In this document: one piece after another, positions 35,094 to 45,795 of the stretch
Numbering within the stretch: position 1 is the stretch's first letter
Layout: each line of letters begins with the position of its first letter
Assembly (NCBI RefSeq): GCF_013393325.1
Contig: NZ_QJRC01000066.1
Coordinates: forward strand, 61,045-125,044
Length of the DNA stretch: 64,000 nt
Direction of reading: 5' to 3'
From: Pseudomonas hunanensis
GTDB taxonomy: Bacteria; Pseudomonadota; Gammaproteobacteria; Pseudomonadales; Pseudomonadaceae
Translations under genes and position numbers: made by a program
The notes under the pieces: generated by a model
Databases searched by the model: none
What the model was told of the DNA's origin: nothing
The model's input: the letters and a program-made list of their open reading frames with translations, nothing else

Positions 35094-36836
35094 TTGGATG
35101 CAAGCACCATCAACAGCCTGTTCCTGATCGGCGCATTGCTGGTGGGCGCAAGTATCCTGGTCAGTTCGCTGTCGTCGCGCCTGGGTATCCCTATTCTGGT
35201 CATCATCCTCGCGGTCGGCATGGTCGCCGGTGTCGATGGTGGCGGCATCATCTTCAACAACTACCCAACCGCCTACCTGGTGGGCAACCTGGCACTGGCC
35301 GTGATCCTGCTTGACGGCGGCCTGCGCACGCGGGTGGCAAGCTTCCGCGTGGCACTGTGGCCGGCGCTGTCGCTGGCCACGGTCGGGGTGATGATCACCA
35401 CCGCCCTCACCGGCCTGGTTGCCGCCTGGCTGTTCAACCTGAGCTTGATCCAAGGCCTGCTGATCGGCGCCATCGTTGGCTCCACCGACGCCGCTGCGGT
35501 GTTCTCGCTGCTGGGCGGCAAAGGCCTGAATGAGCGGGTTACCGCCACCCTGGAGATCGAGTCGGGCAGCAACGACCCGATGGCGGTGTTCCTCACCGTT
35601 ACCCTGATCGACATGATCGCCAGCGGCCAGACCGGCCTGCACTGGAGCCTGCTGGGCCACTTGCTGCGCGAGTTCGGCATCGGCGGGCTGTTGGGCCTGG
35701 GCGGCGGCTGGCTGATGCTGCAACTGGTCAACCGCATCAACCTGGCCGGCGGCCTGTACCCGATTCTGGTCGTGGCCGGCGGCCTGGTGGTGTTCTCGCT
35801 GACCAACGCCTTGCACGGCAGCGGCTTCCTCGCCGTGTACCTGTGCGGCCTGGTGCTGGGCAACAAGCCAATTCGCAGCCGCCACGGCATTCTGCACATG
35901 CTCGACGGCATGGCCTGGCTGGCCCAGATCGGCATGTTCCTGGTGCTGGGGCTGCTGGTCACCCCGCACGACCTGCTGCCCATTGCCCTGCCGGCATTGG
36001 GCCTGGCGCTGTGGATGATCCTGGTGGCGCGGCCACTGTCGGTGGTCGCTGCACTGCTGCCGTTCAAGGCCTTCCATGGCCGCGAAAAGGGCTTTATTTC
36101 CTGGGTTGGCCTGCGCGGCGCGGTGCCGATCATTCTGGCGGTGTTCCCGCTGATGGCCGGCCTGCCGGACGCCCAGCTGTTCTTCAACCTGGCATTCTTC
36201 ATCGTGCTGGTGTCACTGCTGGTACAAGGCACCAGCCTGCCGTGGATGGCCAAGCTGCTGAAAGTGACCGTACCACCAGACCCGGCACCGATCTCCCGCT
36301 CCGCCCTGGAAGTGCACGTCACCAGCGAATGGGAGCTGTTCGTGTACCGTCTGGGCGCCGAAAAATGGTGTATCGGGGCCGCCCTGCGCGAGCTGAAAAT
36401 GCCCGAGGGCACGCGTATTGCCGCCCTGTTCCGCAACGAGCAATTGCTGCACCCGTCGGGCAGTACCGTGCTGGAAGTTGGCGACATGCTCTGCGTGATC
36501 GGCCACGAGCACAACCTGCCAGCCCTGGGCAAACTGTTCAGCCAGGCGCCACAGCGTGGCCTGGACCTGCGTTTCTTCGGCGACTTCGTGCTCGAAGGCG
36601 ATGCCGAACTGGGTGCGGTGGCAGCGTTGTACGGCCTGAAACTCGATGGCCTGGACGCGAAAATGCCGCTGGCGCAGTTCATCCGACAGAAGGTCGGAGG
36701 CGCTCCAGTAGTAGGTGACCAGGTCGAATGGCATGGCACGATCTGGACCGTGGCGACCATGGACGGGAACAAGATCCAGAAAGTAGGCGTCAGATTCCCC
36801 GAAGGAACGCGACCCGGACCAGGATTGTTCCTCTAA
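35094..36836 (+). CDS. cvrA: K+/H+ (Na+/H+) antiporter, CPA1 family, CvrA/NhaP2 type
   Basis: Inner-membrane cation/proton antiporter. About 13 TM segments occupy residues 5-395, including the ion-site region [42 protein letters not shown] and [24 protein letters not shown] cytosolic C-terminus of ~180 residues has a TrkA-C-like segment ([40 protein letters not shown]). The start is inferred as TTG 35094, which gives [17 protein letters not shown], matches family N-termini, has CGGAG 9 nt upstream and yields 580 residues (E. coli protein 578). An earlier in-frame ATG at 34902 lies inside the REP pair and is rejected. Ion preference is not decided by sequence. Confidence 0.9.
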   Translation: MDASTINSLFLIGALLVGASILVSSLSSRLGIPILVIILAVGMVAGVDGGGIIFNNYPTAYLVGNLALAVILLDGGLRTRVASFRVALWPALSLATVGVMITTALTGLVAAWLFNLSLIQGLLIGAIVGSTDAAAVFSLLGGKGLNERVTATLEIESGSNDPMAVFLTVTLIDMIASGQTGLHWSLLGHLLREFGIGGLLGLGGGWLMLQLVNRINLAGGLYPILVVAGGLVVFSLTNALHGSGFLAVYLCGLVLGNKPIRSRHGILHMLDGMAWLAQIGMFLVLGLLVTPHDLLPIALPALGLALWMILVARPLSVVAALLPFKAFHGREKGFISWVGLRGAVPIILAVFPLMAGLPDAQLFFNLAFFIVLVSLLVQGTSLPWMAKLLKVTVPPDPAPISRSALEVHVTSEWELFVYRLGAEKWCIGAALRELKMPEGTRIAALFRNEQLLHPSGSTVLEVGDMLCVIGHEHNLPALGKLFSQAPQRGLDLRFFGDFVLEGDAELGAVAALYGLKLDGLDAKMPLAQFIRQKVGGAPVVGDQVEWHGTIWTVATMDGNKIQKVGVRFPEGTRPGPGLFL

Positions 36837-36871
36837 ACTTCGTTTCTGCCGGATCCACAAGTAGTCTGCCT

Positions 36872-39800
36872 ATGTCCCTGCGCGCGTACCTTCGCACAGC
36901 CCTGCTCGGGCTGTGCCTGTCTCTTCCTTTTGCGGCCTACGCGGCAGAAGCCCCGACCACCGCCAGCATTCAGAACAGCCTCGACAAGATCGCCGAGCGC
37001 AAGCTGCCCGAGGCCGACCAGAAAGCCCTGCAGCAGGTGCTCGAACAAACGTTGAGCCTGCTCGCCAGCAAGGAAGACAACGAAAAGAAGCTTGCCGCGC
37101 TCAAGCAGCAACTGACCAGTGCGCCGAAAGAAACCAGCGACAACCAGAAAGAACTGGCCAGGCTCAAGGAAAGCAAAGCCCTGCCTGTCGCGCAGCGTTA
37201 CGCAACGCTGACCGTGCCACAGCTCGAACAGATGCTCAGCGAGCGCAACACCCAGCAGGGCGAGCTGCAAAAGGCGCTGTCCGAAGCCAACAGCCTGATC
37301 ATCAACTCGCAAACCCGCCCCGAGCGCGCCCAGGCCGAAATCAGCAGCAGCCAGACCCGCACCCAGCAAATCAACAACATCCTCAAAACCGGCAAGGACG
37401 GAGGCAAGTCCATCAATGCCGACCAGCGCAACCAACTCAATGCCGAGCTGGCCTCGCTCAACGCACTGACGCTGCTGCGCCGCCAGGAACTGGCTGGCAA
37501 CAGCCTGCTGCAAGACCTCGGCAATGCGCGTCACGACCTGCTGATCGAGCGCGCCGCGCGCCTGGAGCAGGAGATCCAGGACTTGCAGACGCTGATCAAC
37601 GACAAGCGCCTGGCTCAGTCCCAGGAGGCGGTCACCCAGCAGTCGATCGAGGCGCAGAAGGCCGGCGGCAGCAGCCTGTTGGCCACCGAAAGCGCGGTCA
37701 ACCTCAAGCTCTCCGACTACCTGCTCAAGAGCACCGACCGCCTCAACGAGTTGACCCAGCAGAACCTGCGCACCAAGCAGCAGCTCGACAGCCTGACCCA
37801 GGCCGACCAGGCGCTGGACGAGCAGATCAACGTGCTCAAGGGCAGCCTTTTGCTGTCGAAGATCCTCTACAAACAGAAGCAGACCCTGCCGCACCTGAAG
37901 GTAGACCGCGACCTGGCCGACCAGATCGCCGACACCCGCTTGTACCAGTTCGAGGTCAACCAGCAACGCGAGCAGATGAGCAGCCCGGTCACCTACGTCG
38001 ACAAGCTGCTGGCCGCGCAACCGCAGGAAGATGTGACTCCGCAGCTGCGCAAGGCCCTGCTGGAAGTGGCCATCACCCGCAGCGACCTGCTGGAGCGGCT
38101 GAACCGCGAGCTGTCGGCGTTGCTCAATGAATCGATCACCCTGCAGCTCAACCAGAAGCAGCTGCTGGGCACCGCGCAGAGCCTGCGCACCACCCTCGAC
38201 GAACAGATGTTCTGGATCCCCAGCAACAAGCCGCTGGACTGGGACTGGCTGCGTTATGTGCCGGAGCGTCTTGCCGACCAAGTTGCCAACCTGCCGTGGG
38301 GCTCGGGCCTGAAGGAACTGGCCGACGGCCTTAGCCAGCGCCCACTGTTGTTCCTGCCACTGCTGCTGGTGATCGGCGCCCTGCTGTGGCGGCGCAAGTA
38401 CCTGTACCAACGGCTGGGCAAGGTGCACCAGGACATCGGCCACTTCCGCCGTGACAGCCAGTGGCACACGCCCCAGGCGATTCTCATCAACATCCTGCTG
38501 GCGATGCCGGTCAGCCTTGGCCTGGCACTGTGCAGCTACGCTTTGCAGATCGACGCCCGTGGGCAGAATGCCAACCTGGGCGCCGCGCTCTGGCAACTGG
38601 CCCAGGCCTGGCTGGTGTTCTACACCGCCTACCGCATTCTCGCCCCCGGTGGCGTGGCAGAAATTCACTTCCGCTGGCACAAGCCACAGGTCGAGTTCCT
38701 GCGCGGCTGGGTACGCCGCCTGGGCACCGTGGTGCTGGCGCTGGTTGGCGTGGTGGCAGTGGCCGAGCACCAGCCGTCGGCGCTGGCCGACGACGTGCTG
38801 GGCATCGGCGTGGTGCTGACCTGCTATGCGCTGATGGCCTGGCTGCTCAGCCGCCTGCTGCTCAGCAGCCCCGCGCACCGTGACACCTCGTTGTTCCGCA
38901 GGGCCGTGGGCGTAGCGTTCACCGCCCTGCCCATCGCCCTGTTCGTTGCCGTGTGCTTCGGCTACTACTACACCGCGCTGAAGCTCACCGACCGGTTGAT
39001 CTACACCCTGTACCTGCTGCTGTTCTGGCTGGTGATCGAGGCCGCGTTCGTGCGTGGCCTGTCGGTAGCGGCACGGCGCCTGGCCTACCAGCGTGCGCTG
39101 AGCAAGCGTGCGGCGGCCAAGGAAGGGCTGGACGGCGAGGTCATCACCGAAGAGCCAACGCTGGACATCGAACAGGTCAACCAGCAGTCACTGCGCCTGA
39201 TCCGCCTGGCCCTGCTCGGCGGCTTCATCGCCGGCCTGTACTGGGTGTGGTCAGACTTGATCTCGGTGTTCGCCTACCTCAACAACTTCGTACTGTACGA
39301 ATACACCAGCGGCACCGGCGCGGCCGCCAGCATGGTGCCTATCAGCCTCGGCGACCTGCTGGGCGCGCTGGTGATCGTCGGCATCACCTTCGCCCTGGCC
39401 GGCAACTTGCCAGGCCTGCTGGAAGTACTGGTGCTGTCACGCCTGAACCTGGCCCAGGGCAGTGCCTACGCCACCACCACGCTGCTGTCGTACACCATCG
39501 TCGGTGTCGGGATCGTCAGCACCCTGTCGACCCTGGGGGTGAGCTGGGACAAGCTGCAGTGGCTGGTGGCCGCGCTGTCGGTGGGCCTGGGCTTCGGCAT
39601 GCAGGAAATTTTCGCCAACTTCATCTCCGGCATCATGATCCTGTTCGAGCGCCCGGTGCGAATTGGCGACACCATCACCATCGGCAACCTGTCCGGCACG
39701 GTGAGCAAGATCCGCATCCGTGCCACCACCATCACCGACTTCGACCGCAAGGACATCATCGTCCCCAACAAGACCTTCATCACCGGCCAGCTGATCAACT

Positions 39801-40180
39801 GGTCGCTGACCGACACGGTCACCCGGGTGACGCTGAAGCTGGGCATCGACTACGGCTCCGACCTCGACCTGGTGCGCGAACTGCTGCTCAAGGGCGCACA
39901 CGAGAACCCACGAGTGCTCAAGGACCCAGAGCCGATCGTGTACTTCCTCAACTTTGGCGAGAGCTCGCTGGACCACGAGTTGCGCATGCACGTACGTGAC
40001 CTGGGCGATCGCAACCCGACGCTGGACGAAATCAACCGTTACATCAACCGCGAGTTCAAGGCACACAACATCAAGATCTCGGTGCGCCAGGTCGAGGTGT
40101 TCCTGATGGACCAGAAGGGCGGCAAACAGCAGCTTATTCCGCTGGAGCAACCTAAGCCGGATGGCACTGCACAGGCCTGA
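36872..40180 (+). CDS. mscK: mechanosensitive channel MscK (KefA family)
   Basis: Large potassium-dependent mechanosensitive channel opening under hypo-osmotic shock. 1102 residues: signal peptide (LRTALLGLCLSLPFAAYAA), a ~450-residue periplasmic coiled-coil region rich in Q, L and A (KKLAALKQQLTSAPKE..., QINNILKTGKDGG), then about 11 TM segments from ~residue 490 to 930. The conserved MscS pore and beta domain read GLGFGMQEIFANFISGIMILFERPVRIGDTITIGNLSGTVSKIRIRATTITDFDRKDIIVPN. Start MSLRAYLRTA at 36872; 35 bp after the antiporter gene, 45 bp before selO. Neighbouring K+/H+ antiporter and bet genes make this an osmotic-stress neighbourhood. Confidence 0.93.
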   Translation: MSLRAYLRTALLGLCLSLPFAAYAAEAPTTASIQNSLDKIAERKLPEADQKALQQVLEQTLSLLASKEDNEKKLAALKQQLTSAPKETSDNQKELARLKESKALPVAQRYATLTVPQLEQMLSERNTQQGELQKALSEANSLIINSQTRPERAQAEISSSQTRTQQINNILKTGKDGGKSINADQRNQLNAELASLNALTLLRRQELAGNSLLQDLGNARHDLLIERAARLEQEIQDLQTLINDKRLAQSQEAVTQQSIEAQKAGGSSLLATESAVNLKLSDYLLKSTDRLNELTQQNLRTKQQLDSLTQADQALDEQINVLKGSLLLSKILYKQKQTLPHLKVDRDLADQIADTRLYQFEVNQQREQMSSPVTYVDKLLAAQPQEDVTPQLRKALLEVAITRSDLLERLNRELSALLNESITLQLNQKQLLGTAQSLRTTLDEQMFWIPSNKPLDWDWLRYVPERLADQVANLPWGSGLKELADGLSQRPLLFLPLLLVIGALLWRRKYLYQRLGKVHQDIGHFRRDSQWHTPQAILINILLAMPVSLGLALCSYALQIDARGQNANLGAALWQLAQAWLVFYTAYRILAPGGVAEIHFRWHKPQVEFLRGWVRRLGTVVLALVGVVAVAEHQPSALADDVLGIGVVLTCYALMAWLLSRLLLSSPAHRDTSLFRRAVGVAFTALPIALFVAVCFGYYYTALKLTDRLIYTLYLLLFWLVIEAAFVRGLSVAARRLAYQRALSKRAAAKEGLDGEVITEEPTLDIEQVNQQSLRLIRLALLGGFIAGLYWVWSDLISVFAYLNNFVLYEYTSGTGAAASMVPISLGDLLGALVIVGITFALAGNLPGLLEVLVLSRLNLAQGSAYATTTLLSYTIVGVGIVSTLSTLGVSWDKLQWLVAALSVGLGFGMQEIFANFISGIMILFERPVRIGDTITIGNLSGTVSKIRIRATTITDFDRKDIIVPNKTFITGQLINWSLTDTVTRVTLKLGIDYGSDLDLVRELLLKGAHENPRVLKDPEPIVYFLNFGESSLDHELRMHVRDLGDRNPTLDEINRYINREFKAHNIKISVRQVEVFLMDQKGGKQQLIPLEQPKPDGTAQA

Positions 40181-41686
<1,506 letters not shown>

Positions 41687-41699
41687 TTAACGCCAAACC

Positions 41700-41745
41700 C
41701 TGTGGGAGCGGCCTTGGGTCGCGATGGGCTGCAAAGCAGCCCCCA
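41700..41745. repeat. single REP element
   Basis: TGTGGGAGCGGCCTTGGGTCGCGATGGGCTGCAAAGCAGCCC: one copy of the GCGGCCTTGTGTCGCG subtype seen as a pair at 15571, with its stem-loop tail. It lies between selO and trxC, 18 bp before the trxC start, so it forms part of the trxC leader. Confidence 0.85.
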
Positions 41746-41763
41746 AAATATCAAGGAAACAAC

Positions 41764-42198
41764 ATGTCCGAACCGCTGGTAGTCCCCTGCCCCCACTGTA
41801 ACGGCCTCAACCGCCTGCCCGCCGAGCGCCTGGGCGATACACCAAAATGCGGCCGCTGCAAACAGGACATGCTGCTGAGCACCCCTTTCGAGCTGACCGA
41901 AGCCAGCTACGCCAGCCAGATCAAGGGCGACCTACCGCTACTGGTCGACATCTGGGCCGACTGGTGCGGCCCGTGCAAGTCCTTTGCCCCCACCTTCGAA
42001 CAGGCCGCCCGCCAGCTGACCGGCCGCTGCCGCCTGGCCAAGCTCGACAGCGAAGCCAACCGCAACCTTGCGGGGCAACTGGGCATTCGTTCGATCCCCA
42101 GCCTGCTGCTGTTCAAGAACGGCCGCGAAGTCAGCCGCCAGGCCGGGGCGTTTCCACTCCAGACGTTGCTGGAGTGGGTGCGTAGCCAAGGGGTTTAA
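41764..42198 (+). CDS. trxC: thioredoxin 2 (zinc-ribbon thioredoxin)
   Basis: Cytosolic disulfide reductase induced by oxidative stress in other bacteria. 144 residues: an N-terminal zinc ribbon with C9-PH-C12 and C29-GR-C32, then the thioredoxin fold with active site W67-CGPC (VDIWADWCGPCKSFAPTF) and the cis-proline in IRSIPSLLLFKNG. ATG 41764 with AAGGAAACA ahead. Its TAA overlaps the stop codon of the convergent ParA gene by 2 bp. Confidence 0.95.
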   Translation: MSEPLVVPCPHCNGLNRLPAERLGDTPKCGRCKQDMLLSTPFELTEASYASQIKGDLPLLVDIWADWCGPCKSFAPTFEQAARQLTGRCRLAKLDSEANRNLAGQLGIRSIPSLLLFKNGREVSRQAGAFPLQTLLEWVRSQGV

Positions 42199-42968
42199 GC
42201 GTTCTCTTCGAGCAACGAGTGCAACTCGACAAACTGCTGGGTCAGCTTGTGCTTGGGCTCCAGGTGAATCAGCGGCAGGCTGGCGTGGTGCGATTCACGC
42301 ATCTTCACCGAGCTGCCCAGGTACACCGGCAGCACCGGTAACCCTTCGGCCAGCAGTTCGTCGAGCATCTGCTGTGGCAGGCTGGCACGGGACTGGAACT
42401 GGTTGACCACGATGCCTTCGACCATCAGGTCTTCGTTGTGGTCTTCCTTGAGGTCTTCGATCTCGGCCAGCAGGCCATACAGGGCCTGGCGCGAGAAGCT
42501 GTCGCAGTCGAAGGGAATGAGCACGCGATCAGCGGCAATCAACGCGGAAACCGCGTAGAAGTTCAGCGCCGGTGGGGTATCGATGTAGATACGCTCGTAG
42601 TCCTCGTCCAACTCGTCGAGCAGCTTACGCAGCTTGTTGATCTTGTGCTTGGCCTCAAGCTTGGGCTGCAGGTCGGCCAGCTCGGCGGTGGCGGTGACCA
42701 CGTGCAGGTTGTCGAACGGCGTTTCGTAGATATCGACCTTGTTCTTCTTGCTGAACGGCCCGCTGGATAGGCTTTGCTTGAAAAAGTCGGCGATACCCAT
42801 GGGGATGTCCTCGCCGGTCAGGCCAGTGAGGTACTGGGTCGAGTTAGCCTGGGCATCCAGGTCGATCAGCAAGGTCCGGTAGCCTTCATTGGCACTGACC
42901 GCCGCCAGGTTGCAGGCGATGCTCGACTTGCCCACGCCACCTTTCTGATTGAATACCACGCGCCGCAT
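42195..42968 (-). CDS. ParA family ATPase, orphan
   Basis: 257-residue ParA/MinD-type ATPase with the deviant Walker A FNQKGGVGKSSIACNLA (residues 6-22), IDLDAQANSTQYL (Walker A'), and YIDTPPALNFYAVSALIAADRVLIPFDCDSFSRQAL (Walker B region). No parB lies beside it, so this is not the chromosomal parAB locus; a role in positioning another cargo is possible but unshown. A homologue sits in this neighbourhood in P. aeruginosa (PA5028 position). Start MRRVVFNQKGG at 42968, preceded by GGAGG; an upstream in-frame ATG is unlikely. Its stop overlaps that of trxC. Confidence 0.9.
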   Translation of the reverse strand: MRRVVFNQKGGVGKSSIACNLAAVSANEGYRTLLIDLDAQANSTQYLTGLTGEDIPMGIADFFKQSLSSGPFSKKNKVDIYETPFDNLHVVTATAELADLQPKLEAKHKINKLRKLLDELDEDYERIYIDTPPALNFYAVSALIAADRVLIPFDCDSFSRQALYGLLAEIEDLKEDHNEDLMVEGIVVNQFQSRASLPQQMLDELLAEGLPVLPVYLGSSVKMRESHHASLPLIHLEPKHKLTQQFVELHSLLEENA

Positions 42969-43044
42969 GATTGACCTCCGTGTTTCAACGAATGCCCGAG
43001 TATGTGGTGACGCTGCGGCAATGGCCAGTGCCATTTGACCGGCA

Positions 43045-43944
43045 TCAGCCCTGGCCGACCACTTGCCCCGTCAACAGCTCGGCAAACGCTTTGGCCATCA
43101 CCGAATTGCCGCGCTCGCGTTGCACCAGCCACACCGCCGACATCGCCCCTTCATCCAGCAGCGTGCGGTACACCACGCCTTCAATGCGCATGCGCTGGAA
43201 CGACGCCGGCAACACCGACACGCCCAACCCCGCCGACACCAGGCCAATGATGGTCATCGCCTCCCCCGCCTCTTGTGCGAAGTGCGGGCTGAAGCCCGCC
43301 TGTCGCGCCAGGCTCAGCAATTGCGCATGCAGGCCGCTGCCATAACTGCGCGGGAAGAACACGAACGGTTCATGGGCCAGTGCCGCCATGTAAACACCCT
43401 GCTCAGTGCCCTCGGCCAGCGGATGCGAGGCATTGATCACCGCCACCAGCGGCTCGCGGAACAACTCGGTGGCCACCAGCCCTTCCGGTAGCGGCATCGG
43501 CCGCATCAACCCCACTTCGATCGATTCATCGAACACCCCTTCGGCAACATCACGGCTGCTCAGTTCCTTGAGGTTCAGGTGCACCGACGGGAAGCGCTGA
43601 CGGAAGGCATGGATCGCCTTGGGAATTTTCGAGGTGAACGGAGCCGACGAGGTGAAGCCTATTTTCATCTCGCCCAGCTCTCCCAGTTGCGCACGCCGGG
43701 CCACATCTGCCGCCTTTTCTACCTGCGCCAGCACCTGCCTGGCCTCTTCAAGGAACAGCCGCCCCGCCTCGCTCAGCTCGACCCGACGATTGGTACGGTC
43801 GAACAGACGCGCCCCCAGCTCTTGTTCCAGCGCCTGGATCTGCTGGCTCAAGGGTGGCTGTGAAATACCCAGCTGCTGGGCGGCGCGGCCAAAGTGCAGC
43901 TCTTCGGCCACGGCGATGAAGTAACGCAGATGGCGCAGTTCCAT
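43045..43944 (-). CDS. LysR-family transcriptional regulator (YnfL-like)
   Basis: 299 residues: N-terminal winged helix (MELRHLRYFIAVAEELHFGRAAQQLGISQPPLSQQIQALEQELGARLFDRTNRRVELSEAG) and a C-terminal effector domain (MKIGFTSSAPFTSKIPKAIHAFRQRFPSVHLNLKELSSRD...). GGAG lies 8 nt before the ATG. Divergent from an MFS transporter, the same arrangement as E. coli ynfL-ynfM, so it probably controls that transporter. The effector is unknown. Confidence 0.9.
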   Translation of the reverse strand: MELRHLRYFIAVAEELHFGRAAQQLGISQPPLSQQIQALEQELGARLFDRTNRRVELSEAGRLFLEEARQVLAQVEKAADVARRAQLGELGEMKIGFTSSAPFTSKIPKAIHAFRQRFPSVHLNLKELSSRDVAEGVFDESIEVGLMRPMPLPEGLVATELFREPLVAVINASHPLAEGTEQGVYMAALAHEPFVFFPRSYGSGLHAQLLSLARQAGFSPHFAQEAGEAMTIIGLVSAGLGVSVLPASFQRMRIEGVVYRTLLDEGAMSAVWLVQRERGNSVMAKAFAELLTGQVVGQG

Positions 43945-44052
43945 GATGGGCTCCAAACAGGTCGTAAAACATCTTAAATAGGTCGAACAATATATTGGAT
44001 CTAATCATTAGCCAGCTATATGCTTTTTTCATTGCGCCAGAGGTACCCGCCC
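43945..44052. promoter_or_regulatory. LysR/MFS divergent control region
   Basis: About 110 bp between the divergent starts, AT-rich. Two AGGTCG copies 15 bp apart (AGGTCGTAAAACATC then TTAAATAGGTCG, near 43959-43985) and a T-N11-A-type dyad around ATTGGATCTAATCATTA (43995-44011) are candidate LysR contacts. The exact operator is not certain. Confidence 0.4.
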
Positions 44053-45297
44053 GTGAAAACTGCTGTAGCCCCCCTTCCTGCCGAGCCCGAACCTGCCACC
44101 CTGAACGACATGTGGATCGAGAAAGGCACCCCCGCCTTCATGAAGACCGTGCTGGCCCTGTTCAGCGGCGGCTTCGCCACCTTCGCCCTGCTGTACTGCG
44201 TACAGCCGATGATGCCGCTGCTGTCCAAGGAATTTGCCATCAACGCGGCGCAAAGCAGCTTGGTGCTATCGGTGTCCACTGCCATGCTGGCGTTCGGCCT
44301 GCTGATCACCGGCCCCATTTCTGACCGCATCGGGCGCAAGCCGGTGATGGTGTTCGCCTTGGTCTGCGCCGCCCTGTCCACCCTGGCCAGCGCAGTGATG
44401 CCGAGCTGGGAGCTGGTACTGGCCACCCGTGCGTTGGTCGGCCTGTCGTTGAGCGGCCTGGCTGCGGTGGCAATGACCTACCTGAGCGAAGAGATCCACC
44501 CGCAACACATTGGCCTGGCAATGGGTCTGTACATCGGCGGCAACGCGATTGGCGGCATGAGTGGGCGGCTAATCACTGGCGTCCTGATCGACTTCGTCAG
44601 CTGGCACACGGCGATGCTGACCATCGGTGGCCTGGCCCTGGTAGCCGCACTGGTGTTCTGGAAGGTACTGCCCGAATCGCGCAACTTCCGCCCGCAGATG
44701 ATGAGCCCGCGCAGCCTTCTGGATGGCTTTGTCATGCATTTCAAGGATGCCGGCCTGCCCTGGCTGTTCCTCGAAGCCTTCCTGCTGATGGGTGCGTTCG
44801 TCACCTTGTTCAACTATATCGGCTACCGGCTGCTGGCCGAGCCTTACCACATGAACCAGGCGCTGGTGGGCTTGCTGTCGGTGGTTTATCTGTCGGGCAT
44901 CTACAGCTCGGCGCAAGTCGGTGCCCTGGCTGACAAGCTGGGCCGGCGCAAGGTGTTCTGGGCCAGTATCGTGGTGATGGCCGGCGGCTTGCTGATGACC
45001 CTGGCCAGCCCGCTGGCCATGGTGATCGTGGGTATGCTGGTGTTCACCTTCGGCTTCTTTGGCGCACACTCGGTGGCCAGCAGCTGGATCGGACGCAGAG
45101 CGCTGAAGGCCAAGGGACAGGCGTCGTCGCTGTACCTGTTCAGCTACTACGCAGGGTCCAGCGTGGCCGGTACGGCGGGCGGGGTGTTCTGGCACCAGTG
45201 GGGCTGGAATGGCATTGGGCTGTTCATTGGCAGCTTGCTGGCGGTGGCGTTGCTGGTGGCGTTGCACCTGAGCAAGTTACCCCCTAAATCGAGCTGA
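44053..45297 (+). CDS. MFS transporter (YnfM-like efflux type)
   Basis: Inner-membrane major-facilitator protein with about 12 TM segments, 414 residues. Family motifs: GPISDRIGRKPVMVFALVCAAL (loop 2-3 motif A), a central loop after helix 6 (LPESRNFRPQMMSPRS), and GALADKLGRRKVFWASIVVMAGG in the second half. Start taken as GTG 44053, with AGAGGT 10 nt upstream; the in-frame ATG at 44020 has no Shine-Dalgarno. The substrate is unknown. Expression is presumably governed by the divergent LysR gene. Confidence 0.88.
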   Translation: MKTAVAPLPAEPEPATLNDMWIEKGTPAFMKTVLALFSGGFATFALLYCVQPMMPLLSKEFAINAAQSSLVLSVSTAMLAFGLLITGPISDRIGRKPVMVFALVCAALSTLASAVMPSWELVLATRALVGLSLSGLAAVAMTYLSEEIHPQHIGLAMGLYIGGNAIGGMSGRLITGVLIDFVSWHTAMLTIGGLALVAALVFWKVLPESRNFRPQMMSPRSLLDGFVMHFKDAGLPWLFLEAFLLMGAFVTLFNYIGYRLLAEPYHMNQALVGLLSVVYLSGIYSSAQVGALADKLGRRKVFWASIVVMAGGLLMTLASPLAMVIVGMLVFTFGFFGAHSVASSWIGRRALKAKGQASSLYLFSYYAGSSVAGTAGGVFWHQWGWNGIGLFIGSLLAVALLVALHLSKLPPKSS

Positions 45298-45331
45298 CCC
45301 AGGGGCCGCTTTGCGGCCCCAAAATCTCAGA

Positions 45332-45679
45332 TCAGTTGATGATCTCGACAATATCCACATCCACTTCACGGCTCATCAGGTGCTTCTCCACCTCACCGGT
45401 CAGCTTGACCTTGGTCTTGTCGTTGAACGGCGTCGGCGGCAGGTCTTCGTCATCGATCTCGACGGTAATGGTGCCGGTGTTGTCCTTGAACTCGTACTTG
45501 TCGTCGTTGTTGATCTTCTTGGTCACGAAGCCCTGCAGCACCACCGGGGTGTCATCGGCAGCGTCGTTGGCAGCGGCGACGGTGGTGACCGACTGGGCAC
45601 CGGGGCCGGTATAGCCAGCAGCAAGTGCGGCAGTGCTGAACAGCGGGGCGAGGATCAGGGCGAGATAACGGGTTTTCAT
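45332..45679 (-). CDS. periplasmic BOF/OB-fold protein (YgiW/YdeI family)
   Basis: 115-residue secreted protein: signal peptide (MKTRYLALILAPLFSTAALAA) and a bacterial OB-fold (BOF) domain TPVVLQGFVTKKINNDDKYEFKDNTGTITVEIDDEDLPPTPFNDKTKVKLTGEVEKHLMSREVDVDIVEI. Relatives in enterobacteria are linked to stress and antimicrobial-peptide tolerance; the ligand is unknown. The ATG at 45679 begins the signal peptide and has AGGA upstream. Convergent with the MFS gene; a GGGGCCGCTTTGCGGCCCC hairpin (45302-45320) lies between them. Confidence 0.9.
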   Translation of the reverse strand: MKTRYLALILAPLFSTAALAAGYTGPGAQSVTTVAAANDAADDTPVVLQGFVTKKINNDDKYEFKDNTGTITVEIDDEDLPPTPFNDKTKVKLTGEVEKHLMSREVDVDIVEIIN

Positions 45680-45750
45680 GAGGATCGGGTCCTGTTTCGG
45701 TTTCGATGGGACCAGATTAACGACGTTCGCTGAATTAAAACTTAATGCAA

Positions 45751-45779
45751 CAAAAAGCCCGGCACAGGGCCGGGCTTTG
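45751..45779. terminator. hemE terminator (bidirectional)
   Basis: CAAAAAGCCCGGC-ACAG-GGCCGGGCTTTG: on the minus strand the stem is followed by TTTTTG, ending hemE 17 bp after its stop. Confidence 0.88.
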
Positions 45780-45795
45780 CTTTCCAGCAATCAAC

